27,564 nt of DNA from JAJPXI01 sp051867655 (GTDB taxonomy: Bacteria > Bacillota > Clostridia > Oscillospirales > Oscillospiraceae): positions 1 through 27,564 of the forward strand of contig JBJDYV010000102.1 of assembly GCA_051867655.1 (NCBI GenBank), given 5' to 3'. Every line of letters begins with the position of its first letter. Position 1 is the first letter of the stretch. The notes beneath the pieces are model-generated. The model had not been told where the DNA came from and did not search any database. It saw only the letters and a program-made list of their open reading frames with translations. Positions 7,822 to 15,302 of the stretch are shown piece by piece. Position numbers and translations under genes: made by a program.

Positions 7822-8025
7822 TTACTGCATGTTGTTCTCGTAGGCCTCGATCATTTTCTTGACCATCTGGCCGCCGACAGAGCCGGCCTCGCGGGAGGTC
7901 AGGTCGCCGTTGTAGCCCTGCTTCAGGTTGACGCCGACTTCCTGAGCGGCCTCCATCTTGAACTTATCCAGGGCCTCGCGGGCGCTGGGGACAACAGGCT
8001 GATTAGAGCTCTTGGAACTAGACAT
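7822..8025 (-). CDS. Small acid-soluble spore protein, alpha/beta type
   Basis: 67-aa DNA-binding protein that coats the spore chromosome and protects it from UV, heat and chemicals. It is degraded by the GPR protease at germination. Both conserved family segments are present: REALDKFKMEAAQEVGVNL, which contains the region cut by GPR (EAAQEVG here), and GDLTSREAGSVGGQMVKKMIEAYE. Its length is normal for the family. GAAGGAG precedes the ATG by eight bases. A SigG-like promoter upstream agrees with forespore expression. This gene is the clearest evidence that the host is a spore former. Confidence 0.95.
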   Translation of the reverse strand: MSSSKSSNQPVVPSAREALDKFKMEAAQEVGVNLKQGYNGDLTSREAGSVGGQMVKKMIEAYENNMQ

Positions 8026-8075
8026 ACTCGTATCTCCTTCACAAACTTGTTTTCAGGTCTTACTTGACCCGAGCA

Positions 8076-8104
8076 TAGTTTGTTCCGGCGGCATTTTTCT
8101 ATGC
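8076..8104 (-). promoter_or_regulatory. SigG-like forespore promoter of the SASP gene
   Basis: On the minus strand GCATA (8100-8104), a 17-base spacer and CAAACTA (8076-8082), close to the SigG consensus GHATR / CATNHTA (6 of 7 in the -10). It lies about 50 bases before the start codon. The -35 also forms part of a GCGGCAT/ATGCCGC hairpin. Confidence 0.55.
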
Positions 8105-8171
8105 CGCGATTTTGTTTCCTGATTTGCGCAATGTTTCCATTTTGAGCGCCGTTTTATCTATGGAACAAACG

Positions 8172-8208
8172 AAAGCCGGTCTCTTCCGCAGAGGGAGGGA
8201 CCGGCTTT
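8172..8208 (-). terminator. Terminator of the TetR gene
   Basis: A 10-bp stem, AAAGCCGGTC (8172-8181) with GACCGGCTTT (8199-8208), directly after the TetR stop on the minus strand. The T-run is within the stem. Confidence 0.65.
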
Positions 8209-8209
8209 A

Positions 8210-8803
8210 TTATTTGCACTTCAAAGGGATATTGGGGCCGCTCGCTTCGATCACGGCGTTAATATACCGCATCACCTCTTCCGAAAGGGCCTGCGGCGTA
8301 AAGCGGATGGGATGCAGCATCCAGCTTTTCACAACGGAAATGCAGCCAAAAATCGAGAAAAGGCACACATGCTCGTACTCCTCCGCCGAAACAGGCGGGT
8401 CCCTCTGCATCAGCCTGTGGTCGATATAGGGGAGCAAGATGATCTGCATGGTGCGCTTGGGGAGCATGTAGTCCTCCGATTCGCCCACAGAAAACGCCTG
8501 GAACGCCTGGATGTGGTCGAGAATGTATTGAAAGTGCTTCTCCAGAAGCTGTTTGGTGTGCGGTTCATCATGGCAGGTCTCTTTCGAGGCCAGTTCCTGT
8601 GTCTCCTCGATGATCTCCCGCTCGATTGCATTGAGCAATTCATACTGGCTTCCATAATAGGAGTAAAAGGTGGATCTGCTCACGTTCGCGCGCTCACATA
8701 TTTCCTTGATGCTGATCTGACGAATATTCTGATGCTCCAACAGCTCGATCAGGCTTTGCTTCAGCAAGGCCTGTGTCATTTTGACCCGGCGGGAACTTTT
8801 CAT
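8210..8803 (-). CDS. TetR/AcrR family transcriptional regulator
   Basis: Probable repressor of the divergent hydrolase/transporter operon. The ATG at 8803 follows GGAGG and gives 197 aa; a TTG 11 codons upstream is less likely. Residues 1-55 form the TetR helix-turn-helix: a recognition region ISIKEICERANVSRSTFYSYYGSQYELLNAI with the family's typical STFYxYY. The remaining 140 residues are the variable ligand-binding and dimerisation domain, which gives no hint of the ligand. The organisation (regulator divergent from an MFS-containing operon) is typical of TetR control by a substrate of that operon. The candidate operator region lies in 8837-9045; see the 17-bp direct repeat there. Confidence 0.9.
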   Translation of the reverse strand: MKSSRRVKMTQALLKQSLIELLEHQNIRQISIKEICERANVSRSTFYSYYGSQYELLNAIEREIIEETQELASKETCHDEPHTKQLLEKHFQYILDHIQAFQAFSVGESEDYMLPKRTMQIILLPYIDHRLMQRDPPVSAEEYEHVCLFSIFGCISVVKSWMLHPIRFTPQALSEEVMRYINAVIEASGPNIPLKCK

Positions 8804-8898
8804 ACGGCCTCCTTGCTTTTTCTCCCTTTTGCACAAGCGTTTTTCTTACAAAAAAGCAAAAAATGTTCAAGTCAATGCAAAACAAGGTTTTCTGTTTG

Positions 8899-8927
8899 TT
8901 GTACAGGCGTATCCGCTCTATTATAAT
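8899..8927 (+). promoter_or_regulatory. Promoter of the hydrolase/MFS operon
   Basis: TTGTAC (8899-8904), a 17-base spacer and a perfect TATAAT (8922-8927). Transcription would start near 8934, upstream of the 17-bp tandem repeat. Confidence 0.6.
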
Positions 8928-8959
8928 GCCTACTGAACCAAGCGGAAGCATCGTTTTTA

Positions 8960-8993
8960 GTAACAATATTATAAGCGTAACAATATTATAAGC
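8960..8993. repeat. 17-bp tandem direct repeat in the divergent control region
   Basis: Two exact, abutting copies of GTAACAATATTATAAGC (8960-8976 and 8977-8993), downstream of the operon -10 and 50 bases before the first start codon. Each carries a palindromic AATATT core. It could be a regulator-binding site; the TetR protein encoded next door is the obvious candidate. Confidence 0.8.
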
Positions 8994-9045
8994 ACCGTAC
9001 AAGAAAGAAGTCAATCCTTACACCAAAAATTCAGGAGGTACTCCC

Positions 9046-9720
9046 ATGAGAGAATGGAAAATGGAAGGAAAACCCGCGCTGGTCCTGCTGCACTATCAGG
9101 AGGGCATCATCGGCAAGGGAAGCTGGATCCAGGGCTGGTATGAGCCCGCCAAGCAGGCCTGCATCGCCTCGGGTATGTTTGAAAACACAAAGGCCCTGTT
9201 GGACGCCTTCCGGGAGAAGGGCCTGCCCGTCGTCTTCGTAAACGCCATCCCCAACCCCTTCGGCAAGCTTCCCAAATACGGCTACCTGATGGACAAGAAC
9301 CGCGAGCACTACAACCCCGAAGTCATGTTCGAGAACGAAGAGCTGGTCGAGGGTCTGAAGGTCATGCCCGAGATGGAGCGCCGCCCCGACGAGCCGGTTT
9401 TGTACAACTGGCTGCTGGCGGGCTTTACCAACTCCGGCCTGGACGCCGTTCTGCGCGCCCAGGGCGTGGAGACCATCGTGCTCTGTGGCTTCGCCCTGAA
9501 CTCCGTGGTCTACCACACCGCCGTCCAGGCGGGCGACCTGTGGTACAACTGCATCATCCCCAGTGACACCTCCGCCGTCTACATGCCCCGCAAGCCCGGC
9601 GAGAAGCCCGACATCGACGAGATCGTGACCAAAGTAGTTCTGGAGGAAATGGCCCCCTCGCTGTCCCTGGTGACCACCGCCGCAGATGTGATCGCCCACC
9701 TGCCCGACAACAGCAAGTAA
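9046..9720 (+). CDS. Isochorismatase-fold cysteine hydrolase homologue with all three triad residues replaced
   Basis: 224 aa. The fold is recognisable: first strand ALVLLHYQ (11-18), VVFVN (about 62-66), AGFTNSGLDAVLRAQGVETIVLCGFALNSVVYHTA (about 125-159). In active isochorismatase/nicotinamidase-type enzymes these positions read ALLVIDMQ, K-x-x-x-S-A-F and C-V-x-x-T, forming an Asp-Lys-Cys triad. Here they are His16, Asn121 and Ser153. The protein is otherwise full length and uninterrupted, so it is not a decayed gene. It may be a pseudoenzyme, a binding or scaffold protein, or use different chemistry. It is first in an operon with the CocE-like hydrolase 18 bases downstream. The ribosome site is AGGAGG. 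Confidence 0.8.
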   Translation: MREWKMEGKPALVLLHYQEGIIGKGSWIQGWYEPAKQACIASGMFENTKALLDAFREKGLPVVFVNAIPNPFGKLPKYGYLMDKNREHYNPEVMFENEELVEGLKVMPEMERRPDEPVLYNWLLAGFTNSGLDAVLRAQGVETIVLCGFALNSVVYHTAVQAGDLWYNCIIPSDTSAVYMPRKPGEKPDIDEIVTKVVLEEMAPSLSLVTTAADVIAHLPDNSK

Positions 9721-9738
9721 GAGAGGAGCGAGATCACC

Positions 9739-11583
9739 ATGGCAAATTACCCGCAAAACAATCCCCGTGTCAGCATCTATTCCGGCAGCGAGATCCAGGC
9801 CCACGTGTCCGGCTATATCCCCCAGCCCCAGGCCGTGCCCTACGGCACCGACGTCAAGGGCATGTACTTCGACGGCTATCCCCAGATCATCAAGTCCGAC
9901 CTGGCGGAGCCGGCCTACGGGATCAAGGTGGAAAAGGACGTTATGGTGCCTATGCGCGACGGTGTGCGCATCGCTATTGACGTTTACCACCCCGATGTAG
10001 AGGGAGAAAAGTTCCCCGTCATCCTCTGCTGGGGTGAGTGGGGCAAGGACAGCCAGGACATCGTCTCCTGGATGAAGGACACCCCCCAGCTGTATCTGGA
10101 CTCCCCCTTCTGGAACGGCAGCATCGAAGGGTGCGACTACACCTACACCGTCCCCCGCGGCTACATCCATGTGATCGCGGAGCCCCGCGGCCTGGGCAAT
10201 TCCGAGGGCGTCAACCTGGGTGACTCCACCCTTCACGACCGCCGGGACATCTACGACACCGTCGAGTGGATCGCGGCGCAGCCCTGGTGCACCGGCAAGG
10301 TGGTCATGATGGGCCCGTCCTCCTACTCCCGTGCCCAGCTGCAGGCCGGCCAGGAGCCCGCCCCCCATCTGGTGGCTCTGCGCCCCGACGAGGCCCCCGA
10401 GCCCTTTGCCGCCGAAAATTTCACCGGCATCTTTGACCCCCTGCTGTATAACGTTCACGCCGGTATCCACGCCTATGACCAACTGCCCCCGGTGTCCTAC
10501 ACCCAGCCCGAGCAGCGGATGCAGCCCCGGTTTCTCTCTCAGTACACCAAGGAGGAACAGAAGGAAAAGCTCCAGGAGCTGCTGGACGACCCGGATGTCA
10601 AATACAACCTGAAGTTCTATCCCGAGGTGCGCTATCCCGCCAGTTCTTCCACACTGGTGGACGACCTGCTCTACTTCAAGCACCCCACCCCGGTGGATAA
10701 CGGCTTCCAGAATATCAAGGTCCCCCTGTACATCGGTACCGCCTGGAACAACCGCCTGTACGAGTGGGGCACCTTTGAGGCCTTTCGCAAGGCCGATGTG
10801 CCGGAGGACCAGAAAAAGCTGATCGTGTACCCGCCCCTGTTCCCCTCCCGCCCCTACGCCTGGTATCACGACGAGGGCGTGCGCTGGTTCGACTACTGGG
10901 TCAAGGGCATCGACAACGGCATCATGGACGAGCCCCGGGTCAAGATCTTCGTCATGGGCGTCAACAAGTGGAAGTTTGAAAACGAGTGGCCCCTGGCCCG
11001 GACGCAGTACACCAAGTTCTACCTGCATCCCCAGGGCGGCCTGAGCACCGAGCCCGCCGCTGCCGGCAGCGAGCCGGAAACCTTCACCCAGCCCGCCCCC
11101 TACATGGACCCCACCGTCTACTGCCTGCGCTACAGCACGGACGCCTTTACCGAGGACACCGAGGTCATCGGCGAGCTGGCCCTTCATCTGGACGCAGCCA
11201 TCGACATCGACGACACCAACTGGATCGCGGACGTTCTGGACGTGGACCCCGAGGGCAATCGCTTTATGATCAGCTCCGGACACCTGAAGGCGAAGTTCCG
11301 CGCTCTGGACGAGGAAAAGTCCCTGCCTCACCGTCCGGTGCACCCGCGCCAGGAGCCCGTGCCCGTCGTTCCCGGCGAGGTGAACCGGTACGACATCGCC
11401 CTGGTGCCCACGGCCAACGTGTTCCAGAAGGGGCACCGTATGGAGCTCGTCATCCGCAACCAGGACGACATGCTGGGCAAGCTGGCCAAGAACGGCGTGT
11501 ACCTGATGCCCTTCATGCGCACTGCTACCCACTCCATCCACTTCGGCGAATCCCATCTGCTGGTGCCCGTCATCCCCAAGTAA
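9739..11583 (+). CDS. CocE/NonD family (peptidase S15) alpha/beta hydrolase homologue, altered active site
   Basis: 614 aa. The N-terminal alpha/beta-hydrolase domain includes VMVPMRDGVRIAIDVYHP (69-85), AEPRGLGNSEG (147-157, the oxyanion-side RGxGxSxG motif), and WIAAQPWCTGKVVMMGPSSYS (177-197). The nucleophile elbow normally reads GxSYxG; here Ser194 is retained but the flanks differ. The family's Asp motif (GWxD) reads TAWNN (334-338). The His motif (GPWxH) reads YPPLF (364-368), though His377 is nearby. The C-terminal jelly-roll domain (about 400-614) is complete. Family members hydrolyse X-Pro peptides, cocaine-type esters or beta-lactam side chains; the substrate here is unknown. It is cotranscribed with the isochorismatase-like gene and the MFS transporter. 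Confidence 0.85.
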   Translation: MANYPQNNPRVSIYSGSEIQAHVSGYIPQPQAVPYGTDVKGMYFDGYPQIIKSDLAEPAYGIKVEKDVMVPMRDGVRIAIDVYHPDVEGEKFPVILCWGEWGKDSQDIVSWMKDTPQLYLDSPFWNGSIEGCDYTYTVPRGYIHVIAEPRGLGNSEGVNLGDSTLHDRRDIYDTVEWIAAQPWCTGKVVMMGPSSYSRAQLQAGQEPAPHLVALRPDEAPEPFAAENFTGIFDPLLYNVHAGIHAYDQLPPVSYTQPEQRMQPRFLSQYTKEEQKEKLQELLDDPDVKYNLKFYPEVRYPASSSTLVDDLLYFKHPTPVDNGFQNIKVPLYIGTAWNNRLYEWGTFEAFRKADVPEDQKKLIVYPPLFPSRPYAWYHDEGVRWFDYWVKGIDNGIMDEPRVKIFVMGVNKWKFENEWPLARTQYTKFYLHPQGGLSTEPAAAGSEPETFTQPAPYMDPTVYCLRYSTDAFTEDTEVIGELALHLDAAIDIDDTNWIADVLDVDPEGNRFMISSGHLKAKFRALDEEKSLPHRPVHPRQEPVPVVPGEVNRYDIALVPTANVFQKGHRMELVIRNQDDMLGKLAKNGVYLMPFMRTATHSIHFGESHLLVPVIPK

Positions 11584-11686
11584 GCCGCTTTTTATGACCG
11601 CTAAATTGCCCGCTTTTTCGCGCACCAAGTTTTTCAGTTTCAAACAGACATACCTTGTGCCGTAAAAAATTAGGAGGGAATTTATC

Positions 11687-13000
11687 ATGTCACAACCCAT
11701 TCAGAACAAACCCCGGGCAAAGACCAATTTCAACTACGGCGTTCACGGCTGGCTGCTGATGATCTACGGCCTGGTCGGCTTCATGACCGCCGCTGCCTTC
11801 TGGACCTCCACCGCCCAGAACACCGCCGTGGGCATCCTGGCCCAGCAGATCGGCGTGGAGGACTCCACCCTGCTGTACTGGTGCTCCGTGGCCGGCGTGC
11901 TGTCCGTCATCGCCATGCTTTTCGTCGGCATGCTCTTTTCCAAGTTCAAAACCCGCAAAATGAATACGATCGTCATGGTGATCACCGGCGCGTTCCTGAT
12001 CGCCTACGGCCGGATCACCACCCTGTGGGCCTATGTGGTGTGCTACTTCTTCATCTATCTGCTCACCTCCACCACCGCCGCCATCGGTATTCCCCAGATC
12101 TACACCAGCTATTTCCCCACCAAGAAGGGTTCCATCATGGGCTGGGCCACCTGCGGCGCTTCCCTGGCCGCGCTGGTCGCCCTGAATGTCCTCAACTGGC
12201 TGGTGGGCAAAGGCGGCTGGGCCATGGGCACCCTGGTCTTTGGTATTTTCTCCATCGTCATGGGTCTGATCAACTGGTTCTTCATCCCCGACACCCCCGA
12301 GCAGATGGGCGTGCTCCCCGACAACGGCGACTTTGACGAGGAGGAGATGCGCCAGCGCAAGGAGGTCCTGGCCTCCTCCAAGCCGGTCTGGACCGTCCGT
12401 GAGGGCATGCGCAACAAGAACTTCTGGCTGCTGCCCATTGCCTACGGCCTGCTGTTCCTGGTCAACGTGGGTATCGTCTCCCAGCTGGTGAAATATGAGA
12501 TCTCCATGGGCCTGACTCCCGCCCAGGCGGTCAAGTTCATGTCGCTCATGCCCCTGTTCGCCGTGCCCGGCAGCATCTTCTCCGGCTGGCTGGACCAGAA
12601 GATCGGCGCCCGCCGCAGCGGCATTGTTCTGGCGATCTTCTTTGCCATCGGCACCTTCTTCGGCGGTTTCGCCCCCTACAACAGCGTGACCAACTGGCTG
12701 TTCTTCGGCTTCTCCATTTTCTGGGGCGGCGCCATCTCCAATCTGCCCCAGAGCCACGCCTGCTCCTGCTTCGGCTTCCGCGACTACCCCGCTCTGTGGG
12801 CCCGCATGAACCCCATCATGGCCCTGATCCGGGTTCTCAGCTCCTCTGTCCTGGCCTTTGCCCTGGCAAATCTGAACGGCTACCGCTCCGCGTATCAGAT
12901 CTTCATGGTCTGCGCCATCGCGGCGGGGGTCATGCTCTTCTTCTCGGACAACCAGGTCTTCAAGAAGCCCGGCGAGGCCCCCACCGGCGCGCTCAAGTAA
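11687..13000 (+). CDS. Major facilitator superfamily transporter
   Basis: 437 aa integral membrane protein with two blocks of about six hydrophobic helices separated by a charged loop (DNGDFDEEEMRQRKEVLASSK, about residues 204-225). The loop between helices 2 and 3 reads GMLFSKFKTRKM, a loose version of the MFS motif A, and a second SGWLDQKIGARRSG follows in the C-terminal half. The overall pattern resembles the OFA/monocarboxylate-type MFS group. GGAGGG precedes the ATG. It lies 103 bases after the CocE-like gene with no terminator between, so it is probably the operon's last gene, and imports or exports the compound the operon handles. Confidence 0.88.
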   Translation: MSQPIQNKPRAKTNFNYGVHGWLLMIYGLVGFMTAAAFWTSTAQNTAVGILAQQIGVEDSTLLYWCSVAGVLSVIAMLFVGMLFSKFKTRKMNTIVMVITGAFLIAYGRITTLWAYVVCYFFIYLLTSTTAAIGIPQIYTSYFPTKKGSIMGWATCGASLAALVALNVLNWLVGKGGWAMGTLVFGIFSIVMGLINWFFIPDTPEQMGVLPDNGDFDEEEMRQRKEVLASSKPVWTVREGMRNKNFWLLPIAYGLLFLVNVGIVSQLVKYEISMGLTPAQAVKFMSLMPLFAVPGSIFSGWLDQKIGARRSGIVLAIFFAIGTFFGGFAPYNSVTNWLFFGFSIFWGGAISNLPQSHACSCFGFRDYPALWARMNPIMALIRVLSSSVLAFALANLNGYRSAYQIFMVCAIAAGVMLFFSDNQVFKKPGEAPTGALK

Positions 13001-13040
13001 TCCTCTCGTTCTTTCATTTGCCCATCAGATCATGCGGCAC

Positions 13041-13085
13041 AAAAACCTCCCGCGCGGCAGAAAGGTGCCGCACGGGAGGTTTTTT
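13041..13085. terminator. Bidirectional terminator between the MFS and dipeptidase genes
   Basis: Stem of 13041-13059 with 13066-13085 (AAAACCTCCCG-GCGGCA type, one mismatch), ending in a T-run on both strands. It overlaps the stop codon of the dipeptidase gene. Confidence 0.85.
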
Positions 13086-14076
13086 ACAGCCATTTTTTAA
13101 AAAATGAAAACCAGTTTTCCCCGGCGATCCCGGAGCGTTCCTCCGGCGTATAGCCCCGGTGCGCCAGCTCCCGCAGGAAATCGGGCACCGCGCTGTGGTC
13201 GCTCAGGATATCAAAGGCGGCCATGGTCACGCCCGCGGAGGTAAAGGTGCGGTCCGCGCTGCCGATGCGCTCCATCAGATCCAGCCCCAGGCCCAGGCGG
13301 GCGGACCCAATCCGGGAGCGCAGATAGTCCGTATGGTCCGCCAGGGCGGACACGGTGGCCGCCTGGGTGGTGCCCGCCACCAGGCCGCTGTACCCGTTGA
13401 CGCCGACCATCCCGTCCAAAGCCGCAATGGCCGCGATGGTCCGGTCGCTGAGATTGCGGTCCATGGGCCGCAGGGCCCGGGCGTTGGAGTGGGAGGCGAA
13501 GAAGGGCCGTTCGCTGAGCTCGGCCACATCGGCGCAGCCGCCGTCGTTCAGGTGGGACACATCCACCAGCATCCCCAGCCGTCCCGCCCGGCGCACCAGT
13601 TCCTTTCCCAGCGGCTTCAGGCCGCAGGCGTCCGTGGGCCCGTTTGGGTCGTAGCCGCCGCCGTAGCCCACCCGGTTCTCCCGGCTCCAGCACAGGCCCA
13701 GCAACCGCACGCCTTTGGCGTAGAACTCCTCCATCGTGCCGGGGTCCGCGCCGATGGGCTCCGCCCCCTCCAGGGAGAGCAGCAGCGCCGTCCTGCCCTG
13801 CTGCCTGGCCCGCGCCAATTCCGCGCCGGTGGTGCACAGAACTGCCTTGTCTTGCACCTCCTCCAGTTCGCGCTCCAAAGCGTCGAGCTGTGCCAGAGCC
13901 TCCCGGTAGTAATCCTCATCGCTATTCATGGTGTCCAGATAGACGGCGGCCACGATCAGCCCCACACCCGCCGCCTGCCAGCGGGGGATATAGTAGTCTC
14001 TCAAAACGTGGGCCTGTCCCGCCCGCCGGCAGCGCAGCAGGTCCATGCCCAAATCGAGATGTGCGTCCGAAATCAT
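13084..14076 (-). CDS. Membrane dipeptidase family (M19) zinc dipeptidase
   Basis: 330-aa metallopeptidase of the renal dipeptidase family, which cleaves dipeptides, including ones with D-residues. Metal ligands are visible in order: the N-terminal HxD as DAHLDL, the bridging Glu in SLEGAEPI (about 100), His in DVSHLND (about 172) and His in ASHSNARAL (about 193). These are followed by RNLSD and GLGLDLMERIG. The ATG at 14076 follows GAGGGAG; a TTG eight codons upstream is less likely. No signal peptide is visible, so it is probably cytosolic. It is convergent with the MFS operon, sharing a terminator. A link to the S15-like gene through peptide-type substrates is possible but inferred. Confidence 0.93.
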   Translation of the reverse strand: MISDAHLDLGMDLLRCRRAGQAHVLRDYYIPRWQAAGVGLIVAAVYLDTMNSDEDYYREALAQLDALERELEEVQDKAVLCTTGAELARARQQGRTALLLSLEGAEPIGADPGTMEEFYAKGVRLLGLCWSRENRVGYGGGYDPNGPTDACGLKPLGKELVRRAGRLGMLVDVSHLNDGGCADVAELSERPFFASHSNARALRPMDRNLSDRTIAAIAALDGMVGVNGYSGLVAGTTQAATVSALADHTDYLRSRIGSARLGLGLDLMERIGSADRTFTSAGVTMAAFDILSDHSAVPDFLRELAHRGYTPEERSGIAGENWFSFFKKWL

Positions 14077-14112
14077 GGATACTCCCTCTTTTCGATCCAA
14101 ACGATAAAGCCA

Positions 14113-14140
14113 GCCCGCACCCCGCTCATGGGGTGCGGGC
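14113..14140 (-). terminator. Hairpin in the dipeptidase leader, terminator-like
   Basis: A perfect 11-bp GC-rich stem, GCCCGCACCCC (14113-14123) with 14130-14140. On the minus strand it is followed only by TGGCTTTATC. It lies downstream of a good promoter and upstream of the dipeptidase ribosome site. It may end the OB-fold gene transcript or attenuate the dipeptidase gene. Confidence 0.6.
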
Positions 14141-14147
14141 CGCTTTT

Positions 14148-14176
14148 AGTATCCTCCGGAAGGGGTTCCTTGTCAA
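14148..14176 (-). promoter_or_regulatory. SigA-type promoter of the dipeptidase gene
   Basis: On the minus strand a perfect TTGACA (14171-14176), a 17-base spacer and GATACT (14148-14153). The -35 overlaps the stop codon of the OB-fold gene. Confidence 0.6.
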
Positions 14177-14799
14177 GTGTCGCGCTCCACCGGCTCCAGG
14201 GACATGACCGACACCTCAAAGGCCGTGCGGCGCACGCTCTCGCCGTTTTCCTCCTTGGTGTACTCCCGGCTTTGAAGCCGTCCATTCAGCTTCAGCCCGT
14301 CGCCCACCTCCAGCTGACCGCACCAGGCGGCCAGGCCGCCCCATGCGATACAAGGTAAGTAATCCGCCCGCCCGTATTTCCGGTTGACCGCCAGCATCAT
14401 GTCGCAAATCTCCCGGCCCAGGGGCGTGCGGCGCACCACAGTCGGCTTGCACAGCACGCCGGCCAGAGTCAGTTCGTTCTTGTGGGGACCGTCTCCGGGC
14501 TCCAGCGTCCGGGCATAGACCGTGATGACCAGCTTGCTGCCCGTTCCGCTGCGGTTGTTGTAGGAGCGCACCTCGCCCTCCACCGCCAGCGTCACCCCCG
14601 GCTCCACCGCGGTCTGCCGGAGCAGGGGTTCGGCGGCCACAATGTTCAGCACGTCCTCCACACCGGACAAGCGGCTGACCCGCAGGGGAAATTGAAAATA
14701 GGAAACGCCGTGATTCTCATGGGACAGGACTGCGGGGCCGCCTGCCAGCCCCACCAGGGAAATATGGTTTTCATTCCACGCCATCTGCACGTTTGCCAC
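14173..14799 (-). CDS. Tandem OB-fold single-stranded DNA-binding (SSB-like) protein
   Basis: About 208 aa with two SSB/PriB-type OB folds. The first spans roughly residues 8-95 (NHISLVGLAGGPAV, then LNIVAAE and LAVEGEVRSYNN). The second starts near 105 (NELTLAGVLCKPTVVRRTPLGREICDMMLAVNRKYGRADYLPCIAWGGLA) and ends RTAFEVSVMSLEP. The second half closely follows bacterial SSB. The acidic C-terminal tip (DDDIPF type) that recruits repair proteins is absent; the protein ends VERDT, so it is not the housekeeping SSB. The start is uncertain: GTG 14799 has GAGAGG four bases upstream; an ATG at 14820 has no visible ribosome site. The mobile element inserted just upstream, 58 bases from the GTG, and may have changed its promoter. 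Confidence 0.75.
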   Translation of the reverse strand: MANVQMAWNENHISLVGLAGGPAVLSHENHGVSYFQFPLRVSRLSGVEDVLNIVAAEPLLRQTAVEPGVTLAVEGEVRSYNNRSGTGSKLVITVYARTLEPGDGPHKNELTLAGVLCKPTVVRRTPLGREICDMMLAVNRKYGRADYLPCIAWGGLAAWCGQLEVGDGLKLNGRLQSREYTKEENGESVRRTAFEVSVMSLEPVERDT

Positions 14800-14847
14800 G
14801 CATCCTCTCGCTGTCTGCATGTGGCATTCTATGCGAAAAAGCCCGGC

Positions 14848-14857
14848 GGTATGCCCG
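14848..14857 (+). repeat. Target site duplication, left copy
   Basis: GGTATGCCCG, identical to 21073-21082. Joining the two flanks through one copy restores a 13-bp-stem intrinsic terminator. Confidence 0.9.
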
Positions 14858-14876
14858 CAATGTCAATAAGTTAGGC
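14858..14876 (+). repeat. Left terminal inverted repeat of the element
   Basis: CAATGTCAATAAGTTAGGC; mismatches to the inverted right end at positions 9, 13 and 17 only. Confidence 0.9.
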
Positions 14877-14882
14877 TGAATC

Positions 14883-14911
14883 AAGGGCCAGATGCTTCGC
14901 ATCTGGCCCTT
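14883..14911. terminator. Hairpin inside the left end
   Basis: A perfect 13-bp stem AAGGGCCAGATGC with its complement and a three-base loop, six bases inside the terminal repeat. Such end hairpins commonly shield transposase genes from outside transcription; that role is inferred here. Confidence 0.75.
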
Positions 14912-14995
14912 AACACTTTTCTCAAACCCAAGGAGGGCGTTAATTTGTATGCTTTGCTATTGAACTCTGTTCACAAAAGGTTTACATACCACTCA

Positions 14996-15023
14996 TTGAC
15001 AAAATCCTTTTTTCAGTTATACT
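14996..15023 (+). promoter_or_regulatory. Promoter of the transposase operon
   Basis: A perfect TTGACA (14996-15001), a 16-base spacer and TATACT (15018-15023). It creates an approximately 270-base untranslated leader before the first gene. Confidence 0.65.
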
Positions 15024-15144
15024 ATGAGTGGCCTTGGTAGCCCAGATAGTTGAGATTTTTGAATTTATTTGTTTTATCGTTTGTTTTATTTAGCCTGAAT
15101 TTTTAAAAACGCCGAGTTGCTATCAATGTGAAGTGTGATATGCA

Positions 15145-15212
15145 CCGCGCACGATAAGATGTTTGTCCCGTTGTCGGAGGGGACGCATCTTTCGTGCGCG
15201 GTTTTTGTTTTT
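15145..15212 (+). terminator. Terminator-like hairpin in the transposase leader (possible attenuator)
   Basis: CCGCGCACGA (15145-15154) pairs with 15192-15201, a bulged T follows, AAGATG pairs with CATCTT, and GTCCC (15165-15169) pairs with GGGAC inside. The stem is followed by TTTTTGTTTTT. It stands between a good promoter and the first gene, so most transcripts should stop here. A second hairpin (15241-15248 with 15270-15277) precedes the ribosome site. Confidence 0.75.
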
Positions 15213-15302
15213 CCTTTCCAATCACAGGAGCAGACAGGCCTCGGAAGCTGGCTGTCCTGTGCGAGTATCGCTTCCGAATGGAACCAAATGGAGGATAAGT
15301 TG

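Noticed and set aside
8112..8429. Plus-strand frame over the TetR terminator
   Set aside because: Shadow running through the terminator and TetR 3' end; no ribosome site.
9031..11700. 889-codon open frame on the minus strand
   Set aside because: Shadow of the two hydrolase genes, which have clear domains and ribosome sites on the plus strand.
15135..15302. N-terminal extension of the 146-aa element protein
   Set aside because: The frame crosses the terminator hairpin and U-tract; a good ribosome site supports the start at 15303.
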